The position numbers and the translations under genes were made by a program. From Paracoccus wurundjeri (GTDB taxonomy: Bacteria > Pseudomonadota > Alphaproteobacteria > Rhodobacterales > Rhodobacteraceae): a DNA stretch of 64,000 bases. The stretch lies in NCBI RefSeq assembly GCF_030678915.1, contig NZ_JAUUTZ010000005.1, positions 1 to 64,000 of the forward strand. Reading direction: 5' to 3'. The notes below the pieces were generated by a model. It saw only the letters and a list, made by a program, of their open reading frames with translations, was not told the origin of the DNA and searched no databases. Each line of letters opens with the position of its first letter. Positions within the stretch are counted from its first letter, which is position 1. Of the stretch, positions 41,461 to 53,325 are shown one piece after another.

Positions 41461-41470
41461 CGGAGGGGTC

Positions 41471-43489
41471 ATGAAGGAAGTGGCGGATTTCCCGCATGCG
41501 GTGCAATGCAAAGAACATATCTGGATAGAACTTCCCCACGGGCGGCGTCTGGCTGCCCGGATGTGGATGCCGGTAGAGGCAGAGGCAAATCCCGTCCCCG
41601 CGATCCTTGAATATCTGCCCTACCGCAAGCGCGATCTGACGCGCGCGCGCGATCAGATCAACCATCCCTATCTGGCGGGCCATGGCTATGCCTGTCTGCG
41701 GGTGGACATTATCGGCAGCGGCGAATCCGACGGTGTGCTTGTGGACGAATATACCGAAGAGGAACTGGCCGATGGCGTGGCGGTGATAGACTGGCTGGCC
41801 GCTCAGCCCTGGTGCGATGGCAATGTGGGCATGATGGGCATCTCCTGGGGCGGGTTCAACGCGTTGCAAATCGCGGCCCGGCAGCCCCGACCGCTGAAGG
41901 CCATCGTATCCTGCTGCGCCTCGGACAATCTTTATCAGGACAACATGCATTACAGCGGCGGCTGTCTGCTGGGCGATCAGCTTTCCGAAGCAACCGTCAT
42001 GTTCGCCCATACCAGCCAGCCACCAGACCCCGAGATCGTCGGCGAACGCTGGCGCGGCATGTGGCTGGAACGGCTTGAGCAAAGCGGCCTCTGGATCAGG
42101 AACTGGCTCGAACATCAGCGGCGCGACGCCTATTGGTCTGCTCATTCCATCAGCGAGGATTACTCGGCGATCACCTGCCCGGTCCTTGCGGTCGGCGGCT
42201 GGTCCGACGGTTATACCAACGCCATCTTCCGCCTGATCGAGCATCTCGACGTGCCGTGCCGGGCATTGATCGGTCCCTGGAGCCACCGCTACGCCCATCT
42301 GGGCGTGCCGGGACCCGCGACCGGCTTCCTGCAGGAAGTATTGCGCTGGTTCGGCCACTGGCTGAAAGGCGAAGACACCGGCGCCGACGAATTCTCGGAA
42401 CTCCGCGTCTGGATGCAGGATCCGGTGCCGCCCAGCACCTCCTACGAGGATCGTCCCGGCCGGTGGGTACGTGAGCCGCGCTGGCCTGCGGACAGTATCA
42501 CGCCGCGCGAATTCCGTTTCGGCTACCGTCGCCTGTATGAAGGGAAAACCGGCACTCCGGCGCCCGATGAAACGCTGACATCGCCGCTTTCCGTCGGTCT
42601 TTTCGCAGGCAAGTGGTGTTCTTATGCCGCCCTGCCCGACCTGCCGCATGACCAGCGTGAAGAGGACGGCGGCTGTCTTGTCTATGATACTTTCGCGCTG
42701 GATGAGGATCTCGAAATTCTTGGCGCGCCCGCAGCCGAACTTGAACTCGCCGCCGACCGGCCGGTTGCACAGGTGGCACTGAGGCTTTCCGATATTCTGC
42801 CGGATGGCCGCGCCACGCGGATCAGTTACGGCGTGCTGAACCTTACCCATCGGGATGGCGATGAGGTGCCGCAACCTCTGAAGCCTGGCCGCTTCTATCG
42901 GGTTCGCGTTCCGCTCAACGGTCTTGCCGCGCGGGTCCCGGCCGGCCATCGCCTGCGCCTGTCGATCTCGTCCACATATTTTCCGCTGATCTGGGCGCCA
43001 CCGGAACCGGTGGAACTGACCCTGCGGCCCGAAGGCTGCCGACTGATCCTGCCCGACCGCCAGCGGCGCGACGATCCCGAACTGCGCGAGTTGGGAGAGC
43101 CCGAGGGCGCGCCGCGGCTTAATACCGAGCGCCTGACGGAACCCGAATATTCCTGGCGGGTCGTGCGCTCGATGGTAGAGGACGAAGCCGCCCTGGAGGT
43201 GGTGAACGATGATGGCAGTTACCGGATTCCCGAAATCGACCTGGTCATCCGCCGCCGGACGGAAGAACGCTACAGCTTCCGCGACGCGGATTTCACCTCG
43301 CTATACGGCATGACCGCCACGGAACGCGGCTTTTCCCGGGCCGATTGGTCGGTCTGTACCAATACACGCACGATTTTGACCTGCGACGAGGTGAATTTCT
43401 ACATCCACGCCACATTGGATGCTTATGAAGGAGAAAGACGGATATATTCGCAGAACTGGAATGAGATCATTCCGCGCGACATGATGTGA
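41471..43489 (+). CDS. CocE/NonD-family serine hydrolase (X-Pro peptidase-like)
   Basis: A 672-residue hydrolase of the S15/CocE type. The nucleophile is in GISWGG near residue 125, the acid in GGWSDG near 245 and the His in GPWSHRYAH near 275. The C-terminal ~220 residues are the jelly-roll domain (LRLSDILPDGRATRISYG, HRLRLSISSTYFP). Members cleave X-Pro peptides, cocaine esters or acylated amino acids. There is no signal peptide. GGAGGGG lies before the ATG. It is co-transcribed with the ATP-grasp ligase, so it may act on the same amide-linked compound. Confidence 0.87.
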   Translation: MKEVADFPHAVQCKEHIWIELPHGRRLAARMWMPVEAEANPVPAILEYLPYRKRDLTRARDQINHPYLAGHGYACLRVDIIGSGESDGVLVDEYTEEELADGVAVIDWLAAQPWCDGNVGMMGISWGGFNALQIAARQPRPLKAIVSCCASDNLYQDNMHYSGGCLLGDQLSEATVMFAHTSQPPDPEIVGERWRGMWLERLEQSGLWIRNWLEHQRRDAYWSAHSISEDYSAITCPVLAVGGWSDGYTNAIFRLIEHLDVPCRALIGPWSHRYAHLGVPGPATGFLQEVLRWFGHWLKGEDTGADEFSELRVWMQDPVPPSTSYEDRPGRWVREPRWPADSITPREFRFGYRRLYEGKTGTPAPDETLTSPLSVGLFAGKWCSYAALPDLPHDQREEDGGCLVYDTFALDEDLEILGAPAAELELAADRPVAQVALRLSDILPDGRATRISYGVLNLTHRDGDEVPQPLKPGRFYRVRVPLNGLAARVPAGHRLRLSISSTYFPLIWAPPEPVELTLRPEGCRLILPDRQRRDDPELRELGEPEGAPRLNTERLTEPEYSWRVVRSMVEDEAALEVVNDDGSYRIPEIDLVIRRRTEERYSFRDADFTSLYGMTATERGFSRADWSVCTNTRTILTCDEVNFYIHATLDAYEGERRIYSQNWNEIIPRDMM

Positions 43490-43561
43490 CCGTGGCTTGC
43501 CGGCTGGCAGGATCGTTCCGATGGCAATCCGCCGGGAAAGCGCCTGACTGCCGGCAACTAT

Positions 43562-43586
43562 GGAACCCGGCTTTCCGCAGGCGGTT
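43562..43586 (+). promoter_or_regulatory. EcfG-type stress promoter (beta-oxidation operon)
   Basis: GGAAC-N16-GGTT on the plus strand, ending 18 bases before the ATG at 43605; the leader is short but still holds the AAGGAGG ribosome site. Confidence 0.7.
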
Positions 43587-43604
43587 GAGTTCCAAGGAGG
43601 TATC

Positions 43605-45842
43605 ATGACTGGCTTTCGCAAAGACCGGATCAGCCGCCCGATCCGCAGATGGGCCAAACGCGCCCTGCCGCAACTGTCCGCGACCGAGGCGGAAGCGCTT
43701 GGCGCGGGCGAGGTGTGGTGGGATGCCGAACTGTTTTCCGGCAATCCCGGCTGGGACAAGCTGCATTCGACGGCGGCCCCCAAACTGACCGCCGAGGAAC
43801 AGGCTTTCATCGACGGCCCCTGCCGCGAACTTTGCGGCATGATCGACGATTGGCGGGTGAACCAGACCGATGCCGATCTTTCTCCCGAAATCTGGCGGCA
43901 TATGCGCAAGCACCGCTTTTTCGGCATGATCATCGGCAAGGAGCATGGCGGCCTTGGCTTCTCGGCTTTCGCCCATTCCGAGGTGGTGCGCTATATCTCG
44001 ACCCGCTCGGTGGCGGCGGCGGTGACGGTGATGGTCCCGAATTCGCTTGGCCCGGGCGAACTCCTGCACCAGTTCGGCACCGATGCGCAGAAGGATCACT
44101 GGCTGCCCCGGCTGGCCGATGGCCGCGAATTGCCCGCCTTCGGTCTGACCAGCGCCGAGGCCGGATCGGATGCCTCGGCCATGCGCGACGCAGGCATCGT
44201 CGAAAAAGGGATGTGGGACGGGCAAGAGGTTCTGGGCATCCGCCTGAACTGGGCCAAACGCTATATCACCCTTGCGCCGGTCTGCACGGTGCTGGGTCTT
44301 GCCTTCAAGCTGCGCGATCCGGACGGCCTGCTGGGTGACACCGAAGACATCGGCATCACCTGCGCATTGGTTCCGACCGATCTGCCGGGGGTGGAAACCG
44401 GCCGGCGGCATATCCCCTCGACCACGATGTTCATGAACGGTCCGACGACCGGCAAGGATGTCTTCATCCCGCTGGACCATATCGTGGGTGGACCGGAATA
44501 TGCCGGGCGCGGCTGGATGATGCTGATGAGCGCGCTTGCCGCCGGGCGCGGCATATCCCTGCCCTCGATGGGCTGCGCGGCGATTTCGGTTTCGGCCCAT
44601 GTGACCGGGGCCTATGCCCGCATCCGTCAGCAGTTCAACCTGCCGATCGGAAAATTCGGGGGCATCCAGCAACCCATGGCGCGGCTTGCGGCCGACGCCT
44701 ATGTGATGGAATCCGCCCGCCGTCTGACCTGCGCGGGCCTTGATCAGGGCCGCGCATTATCGGTCATTTCCGCGATCATGAAGGCCCATGCCACGGCCCG
44801 GATGCGCGAGGCGGTGAATGATGCGATGGATGTGCATTCCGGCAAGGCGGTCATCGACGGGCCGTCGAACTATCTGCTGCCTCTGTATCGCGCCGTACCC
44901 ATCGGCATCACGGTCGAGGGCGCCAATATCGTCACCCGCGCACTGATCATCTTCGGCCAGGGCTCGATCCGTGCGCATCCGCATCTGCTGGACGAGATGC
45001 AGGCTCTGCAGATCGAGGACGAAGAGGAAAGCCTGGATGCTTTCGACCGGGCGTTCTGGGCGCATGTCGGCCACGCGCTGCGAACAGCGGGACGGGCATG
45101 GTGGCGGGCATGGTCCGGCGCGCGGTTTGTGTCCGTGCCCGGCGACGCGGGCGCCACGGCGCCGATCTACCGGCAATTGTCGCGCTGGTCGGCGGCGATG
45201 GCGTTAGTCGCGGAACTGGCTTTCCTGACCATGGGCGGGGCGTTGAAACGTAAGGAGATGATCTCGATCCGCATGGGTGACACCCTGTCCGAGATGTATC
45301 TGCTGTCAGCGGCACTGAAGCGGTGGCGCGACGACGGGCAGCCGGCCGAGGATCTGCCGCTGCTGGAATATGCCGCCGCGCGCGGTTTCGCCAGTATCCG
45401 CGAGGCGCTGGATCAGGTGCTGCGAAACTTTCCCGCCCGATGGGCCGCCGTCATCGGCCGGCTCCTGACGCTGCCCGGCGGCGGGTCCCGCGCCCCGGAC
45501 GATCTGCTGGTCGAACGCTGCGCCGGGCTGATCTTTTCGCCGTCGCCCACCCGCGACCGGATCGTCGGGCGGCTGGACGATGGCTGCGCGCATGGCGGTG
45601 TCGGATTGCTGAACCGCGCCTTCGCCGCCGTGACAAGCCTTGAACCGGTCGCGACGAAGCTGCGCGAGGCCGGGCATGATCCCGATAGCGGACTGGCCGC
45701 CGGGCTGATCTCTCAGGCGGAAAGGACGCAACTTGCCGAAATGGAGGAACTGGTCGCGCAGGTCATCGCCGTCGACGATTTCACGCCCGGGGAACTGGCA
45801 CGGTTCTATCCCGGCGGCAAAGTCAAAGAGGCCGCGCAATGA
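43605..45842 (+). CDS. fadE: FadE-type acyl-CoA dehydrogenase
   Basis: A 745-residue acyl-CoA dehydrogenase of the long FadE form: an acyl-CoA dehydrogenase fold in residues ~75-500 (FGLTSAEAGSDASAM substrate and FAD region, FGGIQQPMARLA, VTVEGANIVTRALIIFGQG) and a C-terminal extension of ~240 residues typical of bacterial FadE. It carries out the first, FAD-linked step of fatty acid beta-oxidation. ATG 43605 follows AAGGAGG. It overlaps the thiolase gene by 4 bases, first of a four-gene operon. Confidence 0.9.
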   Translation: MTGFRKDRISRPIRRWAKRALPQLSATEAEALGAGEVWWDAELFSGNPGWDKLHSTAAPKLTAEEQAFIDGPCRELCGMIDDWRVNQTDADLSPEIWRHMRKHRFFGMIIGKEHGGLGFSAFAHSEVVRYISTRSVAAAVTVMVPNSLGPGELLHQFGTDAQKDHWLPRLADGRELPAFGLTSAEAGSDASAMRDAGIVEKGMWDGQEVLGIRLNWAKRYITLAPVCTVLGLAFKLRDPDGLLGDTEDIGITCALVPTDLPGVETGRRHIPSTTMFMNGPTTGKDVFIPLDHIVGGPEYAGRGWMMLMSALAAGRGISLPSMGCAAISVSAHVTGAYARIRQQFNLPIGKFGGIQQPMARLAADAYVMESARRLTCAGLDQGRALSVISAIMKAHATARMREAVNDAMDVHSGKAVIDGPSNYLLPLYRAVPIGITVEGANIVTRALIIFGQGSIRAHPHLLDEMQALQIEDEEESLDAFDRAFWAHVGHALRTAGRAWWRAWSGARFVSVPGDAGATAPIYRQLSRWSAAMALVAELAFLTMGGALKRKEMISIRMGDTLSEMYLLSAALKRWRDDGQPAEDLPLLEYAAARGFASIREALDQVLRNFPARWAAVIGRLLTLPGGGSRAPDDLLVERCAGLIFSPSPTRDRIVGRLDDGCAHGGVGLLNRAFAAVTSLEPVATKLREAGHDPDSGLAAGLISQAERTQLAEMEELVAQVIAVDDFTPGELARFYPGGKVKEAAQ

Positions 45843-47122
45843 CCCGGGCCGTCTATCTGGTGGATGGCGCGCGCACGCCTTTCCTGAAGGCGCGCGGCAA
45901 GCCCGGCCCCTTCACCCCGGTCGATCTGGCGGTGCAATGCGGCCGGCCCCTGCTGGCGCGGCAGGCATTCGGGACCGACCTGATCGAACTGGTGATCCTG
46001 GGCTGCGTCAATGTCATCGCCGATGAGATGAACCCCGCCCGCGTGGCCGCGCTGCGTCTGGGCCTGCCCGACAGCACTGTCGCGTTCAGCGTGCAGATCA
46101 ATTGCGGATCGGGAATGCAATCCATCGACACCGCCTTGCGCTATATCCGCGGGGGCAGTCATGACATCATCCTGGCCGGCGGAACCGAGGCACTGAGCCA
46201 CGCCCCCCTTGTCCTGCGGCGGGAAGCGGTCGAATGGCTTGGCAGTCTGAACAATGCCAGGGACGTCGTGGCGCGCGCCAAAGCGATGGCCGGGTTCCGG
46301 CCGCAATTCCTGAAGCCCGTCATCGGCCTTGAACGCGGCCTGACCGACCCGGTCACCGCTTTGAACATGGGCCAGACCGCCGAAATCCTTGCCCACCGTT
46401 TCGGCATCGACCGCGCAACCGCCGATGCCTATGCGCTGGACAGTCACCAACGGCTGACACAGGCGCAGGAACAGGGCTGGCTGGAGGATGAGGTGATGCC
46501 CGCCTTCGACCGCGACGGGAACGCCTATCCGCAGGATGACGGCGTGCGCCCGGACAGCGACATGCAGGGGCTGGCGAAACCGAAACCCGCCTTCGAGCCG
46601 CCTTACGGCAAAGTGACGGCCGGAAATGCAAGCCAGATCACGGACGGGGCATGCTGGACGATCCTTGCCTCTGAACAGGCGGTGGAACGTCACGGCTTGT
46701 CGCCGCTGGCGCGGATCGTGGACAGCGAATGGGCGGCGCTTGACCCCTCGGTCATGGGGCTTGGTCCCGTCTTCAGCACGACGCCGCTTCTGCGGCGGCA
46801 GGGGCTTTCCTGCGGCGATATCGATCTGTGGGAAATCAACGAAGCCTTTGCCGCGCAGGTTCTGGCCTGTCTTGCGGCATGGCAGGACGCGGATTTCTGC
46901 CACGAGGTATTGGGGCTTGAACAGCCCTTCGGGCGGATCGACCGCGACCGGCTGAATGTCGATGGCGGGGCGATCTCGCTTGGCCATCCGGTCGGCACCA
47001 GCGGCAACCGGATCGTGCTGCATCTGGCCAATGCCATGCGCCGCCTTGGCCATCGCCGCGGCATTGCCACCGAGTGCATCGGTGGCGGACAGGGCGGCGC
47101 GATGCTGCTGGAGGCGGTGTGA
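45839..47122 (+). CDS. fadI: Acetyl-CoA C-acyltransferase (thiolase)
   Basis: A 427-residue thiolase. The nucleophilic Cys is in INCGSGMQS near residue 88; the other catalytic motifs are NEAFAAQ, GHPVGTSGNR and CIGGGQGGA near the C-terminus. The length fits the FadI/trifunctional beta-subunit group rather than shorter acetyl-CoA acetyltransferases. It does the last, thiolytic step of beta-oxidation. Both ends abut or overlap neighbours, so it is translated with FadE and the multifunctional enzyme. Confidence 0.9.
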   Translation: MTRAVYLVDGARTPFLKARGKPGPFTPVDLAVQCGRPLLARQAFGTDLIELVILGCVNVIADEMNPARVAALRLGLPDSTVAFSVQINCGSGMQSIDTALRYIRGGSHDIILAGGTEALSHAPLVLRREAVEWLGSLNNARDVVARAKAMAGFRPQFLKPVIGLERGLTDPVTALNMGQTAEILAHRFGIDRATADAYALDSHQRLTQAQEQGWLEDEVMPAFDRDGNAYPQDDGVRPDSDMQGLAKPKPAFEPPYGKVTAGNASQITDGACWTILASEQAVERHGLSPLARIVDSEWAALDPSVMGLGPVFSTTPLLRRQGLSCGDIDLWEINEAFAAQVLACLAAWQDADFCHEVLGLEQPFGRIDRDRLNVDGGAISLGHPVGTSGNRIVLHLANAMRRLGHRRGIATECIGGGQGGAMLLEAV

Positions 47123-49187
47123 TGGCGAACAAGGTTCTGGATTTCCTCGACAAGTCAAAGCTCGAACTTGGGCCACCCGGTACCGCCGCCACCCGTCATT
47201 GGCGACAGGCCGAGGATGACGGCATCGTCTGGCTGGTGCTGGATTGCGCGGACAGCCCGGTCAATATCGTGTCGGAAGAGGTTCTGACCGGCCTTGACGC
47301 GGCGCTGCGGAAACTGGCCGGGACGGTGCCACGGGCGCTGGTCATCCGCTCGGCCAAACCCGGCGGTTTCGCGGCGGGTGCGGATATCGACAGTTTCGAC
47401 CGGATCAGCGGCGAAAGCGCTGTCCGTCTGCTGGAACAGGGTCATGCCGTGCTGGACCGTCTGGAGGCCATGCCCTGCCCGACCATCGCCGTCATTCATG
47501 GCGCAGCGCTTGGCGCGGGGTTCGAGATCGCGCTGGCCTGCGATCATCGCATCGCGACCGACGGCGCGAAATTCGCATTCCCCGAGGTAAATCTGGGCCT
47601 GCATCCGGGCCTTGGCGGCACGTTCCGGCTGACCGGGCTGATCGATCCCGTCGAGGCGATGACCCTGATGCTGACCGGTAAATCCGCGCATACGCAAAAG
47701 GCGAAAAAGCTGGGCATCGTCGATATCGTTACTCAGGAACGCCATGTCCGCGCGGCAGTCGGTGCCGTCGTTAATGGCAAGATCGAGCCTCGGGCTAAAG
47801 GGTTGAAAGCCCGCGCCTTCGCCTTGCGCAAGCTGCGCAGCCTCGCCGCCGCCCGGATGCGGGCCGAGGCGGAAAAGAAGGCGCCCCCGGCGCATTTCCC
47901 CGCACCCTATGCGCTAATCGATCTGTGGGAAGCGCATGGCAATGACCCCGATGCGATGCAGAAGGCCGAGATCGCCAGCTTTGCCGAATTGCTGGACAGC
48001 GAAACCTCACGCAATCTGCGCCGCGTCTTTTTCCTGCGCCGGAACCTGAAAAAGGATGGTCACGGCGATGACGGGATCAGCCATGTTCATGTGATCGGCG
48101 CGGGCGAAATGGGCGCCGGCATCGCCGGCTGGGCCGCGATCCGGGGCAAGCGCGTGACCTTGGGCGATATCAGCCCCAAGGCGCTGGCACGGGCGATCAG
48201 GCAGGTGGCACAGATTTGCCGCGACAGCCATCTGAACAGCATCGAGACACGCGACGCGCTGGACCGGCTGATGCCGGATCCGAAAGGTTACGGTTACGCG
48301 GGCGCCGATCTGGTGATCGAGGCCGTCCCCGAGGACGCGGAACTGAAGGCAAAAATCCATCGTGAGGCGGGCGCGCGCATGAAGCAGGGGGCGATCCTTG
48401 CGACGAATACTTCCAGTCTGCCACTGGCGGAACTGGCGAAATCGGTGCCCGATCCCGCGCGTTTCGCCGGGCTGCATTTCTTCAATCCGGTCGCGAAGAT
48501 GCAGCTGATCGAGATTGTCAGCCACGACCGCACAGCCCCCGATATCACCGATCGCCTTGCCGCTTTTTGCGCCTCCATCGACCGGCTGCCCGCGGCCTTG
48601 CGCGATTATCCGGGCTTTCTGGTCAATCGCGCGTTGACGCCCTATCTGATGGAAGCGATGGTGCTGATGGACGAAGGCGTCCCGAAAGTGGTCATCGACC
48701 GCGCGGCGCTTGATTTCGGCATGCCGATGGGTCCGGTGACGCTGGCCGATCAGGTGGGCCTGGATATCTGTCTGGACGTGGCCGAAAGCCTGAAATCGGC
48801 GCTGGACAAACCGATGCCCGACATCAGCCCGCGCCTGCGCGAAAAGGTCGGGGCAGGCGAGACCGGCAAGAAGGCGGGGCGCGGCTTTTACGACTGGTCG
48901 AACGGCGCGCCGCATCCCCAGGCGACCGAGGCAAGCCCCGAGGATCTTCAGGACAGGCTGATCCTGCCGATGCTGGATGCCTGCATGGAATGCCTGCGCA
49001 TGAATGTCGTGCGCAATGCCGATCAGGTGGATGGCGCGATGATTTTCGCCACCGGCTTCGCACCGTTCCGGGGCGGGCCGATGCATTACGCAAGGACGCG
49101 CGGCTTTGACCGGATCCGGGACAGGCTGGCGGAACTGGCGGATCGTCACGGCGAAAGGTTCCGCCCCGATCCGGGCTGGAATAACGG

Positions 49188-49191
<4 letters not shown>
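47122..49191 (+). CDS. fadJ: Beta-oxidation multifunctional enzyme (enoyl-CoA hydratase / 3-hydroxyacyl-CoA dehydrogenase)
   Basis: A 689-residue fusion. The hydratase part (residues ~15-200) shows AADIDSF-type oxyanion wording, HGAALGAGFEIALACDH and FPEVNLGLHPGLGGT with the catalytic Glu. The dehydrogenase part begins VHVIGAGEMGAGIAGW near residue 320 and includes HFFNPVAKMQLIEIV and the C-terminal domain pair. It performs steps two and three of beta-oxidation. ATG 47122 overlaps the thiolase stop and is preferred to the longer frame. The partner is the thiolase before it. Confidence 0.92.
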
Positions 49192-51020
<1,829 letters not shown>

Positions 51021-51040
51021 CGGATATCGCTAAAGGTTAA

Positions 51041-51059
51041 CGGGTCGAGGAACGACCCG
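51041..51059 (+). terminator. Hairpin after the beta-oxidation operon
   Basis: A perfect 7-bp stem (CGGGTCG, loop AGGAA, CGACCCG) lies 20 bases after the last stop. No T run follows, so it may terminate weakly or protect the transcript end. Confidence 0.5.
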
Positions 51060-51157
51060 CAGTTGCTGTTCCGCATAGTTATCCCCGGTTTCAGGGAATG
51101 CCCGCCGGATGATACAGCGGAACCGGGATGACGCTGGCTTTCCCTATTCCCAAGGGA

Positions 51158-51457
51158 TCAGAAGGTCATGCGGGTCGTCAGGAAAAATGTGCGGCCCGGC
51201 TCGGGATAGCCTTCGACCAGCTGGTAATCCCGGTCGAAAAGATTGTGGATGCCGAACACGACGCTGGCCTGATCGGTCGCCTGCCATTCGGCGTCCAGAT
51301 TGGCCAGCCCGAAGCCGCCCATACGGGTATAGGCGATCTTGCCCGGATCCTCGGGCTGGATCGCGCTTTCCGACAAGCGCGAGCTGGACAGCTCGATCGA
51401 GGGCGAGATGGTCAGATTGTCCATCGCCTGCCAGTCCAGCCGCAGATATGCATTGTG
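51158..51457 (-). pseudogene. TonB-dependent receptor, C-terminal remnant
   Basis: About 99 codons that read as the last beta-strands of a TonB-dependent outer-membrane receptor: FGLANLDAEW, VVFGIHNLFDRDYQLVEGY and the final aromatic FLTTRMTF typical of barrel ends. The plug and most of the barrel are gone; reading breaks off near 51457, where a fragment of an iron-uptake permease begins on the other strand. A deletion between two divergent or neighbouring uptake genes explains this. Confidence 0.8.
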
Positions 51458-51459
51458 AC

Positions 51460-51874
51460 GAGGCCATCGGTCCCTATGCGCTGGCGCCCGCGCAGATCGT
51501 CTCGGTGCTGGCGGATCGGGCTTCTGACAATGGGCGATGACGAGGCCCGCGCGATGGGTATCGACGCCACCCGGCTGCGGCTGCTGGTCATCGCCTGCGC
51601 CACACTCATGACCGCAGCGGCGGTGTCCATGGCCGGGGTGATCGGCTGGATCGGCCTGATGGTGCCGCATATGGCGCGGCTGCTGACCGGCCCGCGCTTC
51701 GACCGGCTGCTGCCAGCCGCGATCCTGATCGGCGCAGGCTTCATGGTGCTGGTCGACACGGCCGCCCGCAGCATCGCCGCGATCGAGGTGCCTTTGGGGA
51801 TCCTGACCGCAGTGCTTGGCGCGCCGATCTTCGTCTGGCTGCTGGCGCGAGGAACGCGATCATGGAGCGAATGA
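51460..51874 (+). pseudogene. FecCD-type ABC permease, deleted and frameshifted remnant
   Basis: Two pieces of a siderophore/haem ABC permease. A short N-terminal piece, AIGPYALAPAQIVSVLA, is in one frame and stops at 51540. A longer C-terminal piece starts near MGDDEARAMGID (51530) in another frame and runs through GVIGWIGLMVPHMARLL and EVPLGILTAVLGAPIFVWLL to 51874. At least 150 residues between them are missing. The gene cannot make a working permease. Its 3' end overlaps the ATPase gene by 13 bases as in intact loci. Confidence 0.82.
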
Positions 51875-52359
51875 CCCCGCTGCTGACTGCCTCGGGTCTC
51901 GCCATCGGTCATGGCGGCAAAAAGCTTATCTCTGGCATTGACCTTTGTCTTGAACCGGGCAGCGTCCTTTGCCTGCTGGGTCCGAACGGCGCGGGAAAGA
52001 CAACGCTGTTCCGCACCCTGCTGGGCCTGATCCCCGCGATTCGCGGCGAGATCAGGCTTGCCGGCGAGCCGTTATCCCGGCTGTCGCGGGTCCAGATCGC
52101 CAGCCTGGACTTTGCCAACCGGGTGCGGGTCGGAATCGCCATCCGCCAGCTTGCCAGGGCGGGAACGGGGATCATCCTGTCAAGTCACGACCCCGATCAG
52201 ACCGCTACCCTGGCAGACCATGCCCTGTTGCTGAACGGTTCCGGCACAATCGCCTCGGGCACCGTTTCAGACGCGCTTACTGCCGAGAACCTGTCCCGGC
52301 TTTACGGCATTCCCGTTCATCGTGAACGAAGCAAGGATGGCTGTTTGCATTTTTACTGA
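51862..52359 (+). pseudogene. Iron-uptake ABC ATPase with internal deletion
   Basis: The frame is open for 165 residues, but typical members have about 250. Walker A GPNGAGKT is present, and the end (LSSHDPDQTATLADHALLL) is present, yet the Q-loop, the LSGGE signature and the Walker B aspartate are absent. The jump lies in RVQIASLDFANRV: the IAS before the gap and the TAS expected just before LDFAN after Walker B would give the same GCCAGC bases, so a deletion between short repeats is likely. The product should be inactive. Confidence 0.8.
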
Positions 52360-52511
52360 TTGCATGCGCGGCTATTTCCGAACCCTGCCTGACCGAAACC
52401 CGCCAACCCATCCCGGATTCCCGCGTCGCGGCGCGCAGGAATGCGGCGGTTGCAATGCGGTTCCCATTCGCTGAATTGTCCGGCGGATATGTTATCGCAA
52501 ACCGGCGGTTC

Positions 52512-53086
52512 CTAGATCACCTTCCACCCCGGATAGCGGGTTTTCAGCTCTTCTTCCGTTCCCAGTTCCTTGAGAAAATCGGTGAAACTCGGCGCGACAT
52601 ATCCGACATCGTCCCAGCCATAACCTGCGCTGCCGAAGACCTTCTTCCTGACGGCGGCTATGAAATGGACATACCGAAGCTGTCGGCGCGAAGATCGATC
52701 AGCAAGGTGGCGTTATTGTCGCGTGTGAGCGGAAGCAATTCACGGGATATACGCGGCCTGACGCCTTCGAAAGCCGGATGGGGATTGCAATACGCTCTGA
52801 TAGCGTTGATCGTCAGCTTTGCCCAGGGCACCAGCGAAAAACTCCCCACAATGACCGACTTCCGCCTGAAGCGGCAGGGAAAGAAATAGGCTCCTATGGT
52901 GTAAGCTCCGATGACGGTCGAATATTCCAGCAGGAATTCCCGGTAGTCGTCCGGAATTCTTGCTTCCACCAGGCGTTCGATCTCTGCGATATCCTCCTCC
53001 GTGCTTGGTTGGAAATATGGCGGGCCTGCATCTTTCTGCATGTCCCACATCTGGAAAACTTTCGGATTGAGGTTTTGCAGGTCCAT
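52512..53086 (-). pseudogene. SMI1/KNR4 (SUKH) family gene with a frameshift
   Basis: The first 142 codons (53086 to 52658) read as a SMI1/KNR4 protein: a STEEDIAEIERL helix, ARIPDDYREFLLEYS, VGSFSLVPWAK and LLPLTRDNNATLLIDL. The frame ends at SFGMSIS, but a second frame continues with VHFIAAVRKKVFG and ends YPGWKVI at 52512. One missing base near 52668 explains it. GGGAG precedes the ATG. SUKH proteins are often immunity proteins of contact toxins; no toxin gene is next to it. It may also be a sequencing error. Confidence 0.75.
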
Positions 53087-53325
53087 GATCCGCTCCCTGT
53101 CACGCGGGTATCGCCTCAGATCGATCCCAACCGCTTTTCCCTGTCAATACGATCCCGAACCCATCAATTCACGACATTATTCATGGCTTCAACAGGCAAG
53201 CCATAAAGAAGAGCGGCGCAGACACAGTTCCCCCTGTTTTCCGCACCCCGCCCCGGCCGATCTTGCGCCATTCCACGATCCGGCAAACCGGCGACAATCG
53301 CATAATGGCGGATTGTGCATCTGGC

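Noticed and set aside
40168..43489. ATP-grasp and CocE genes as parts of a second RiPP (graspetide) cluster
   Set aside because: No precursor-like ORF lies nearby, the ATP-grasp wording is not that of graspetide ligases, and the pair belongs to the stress promoter set.
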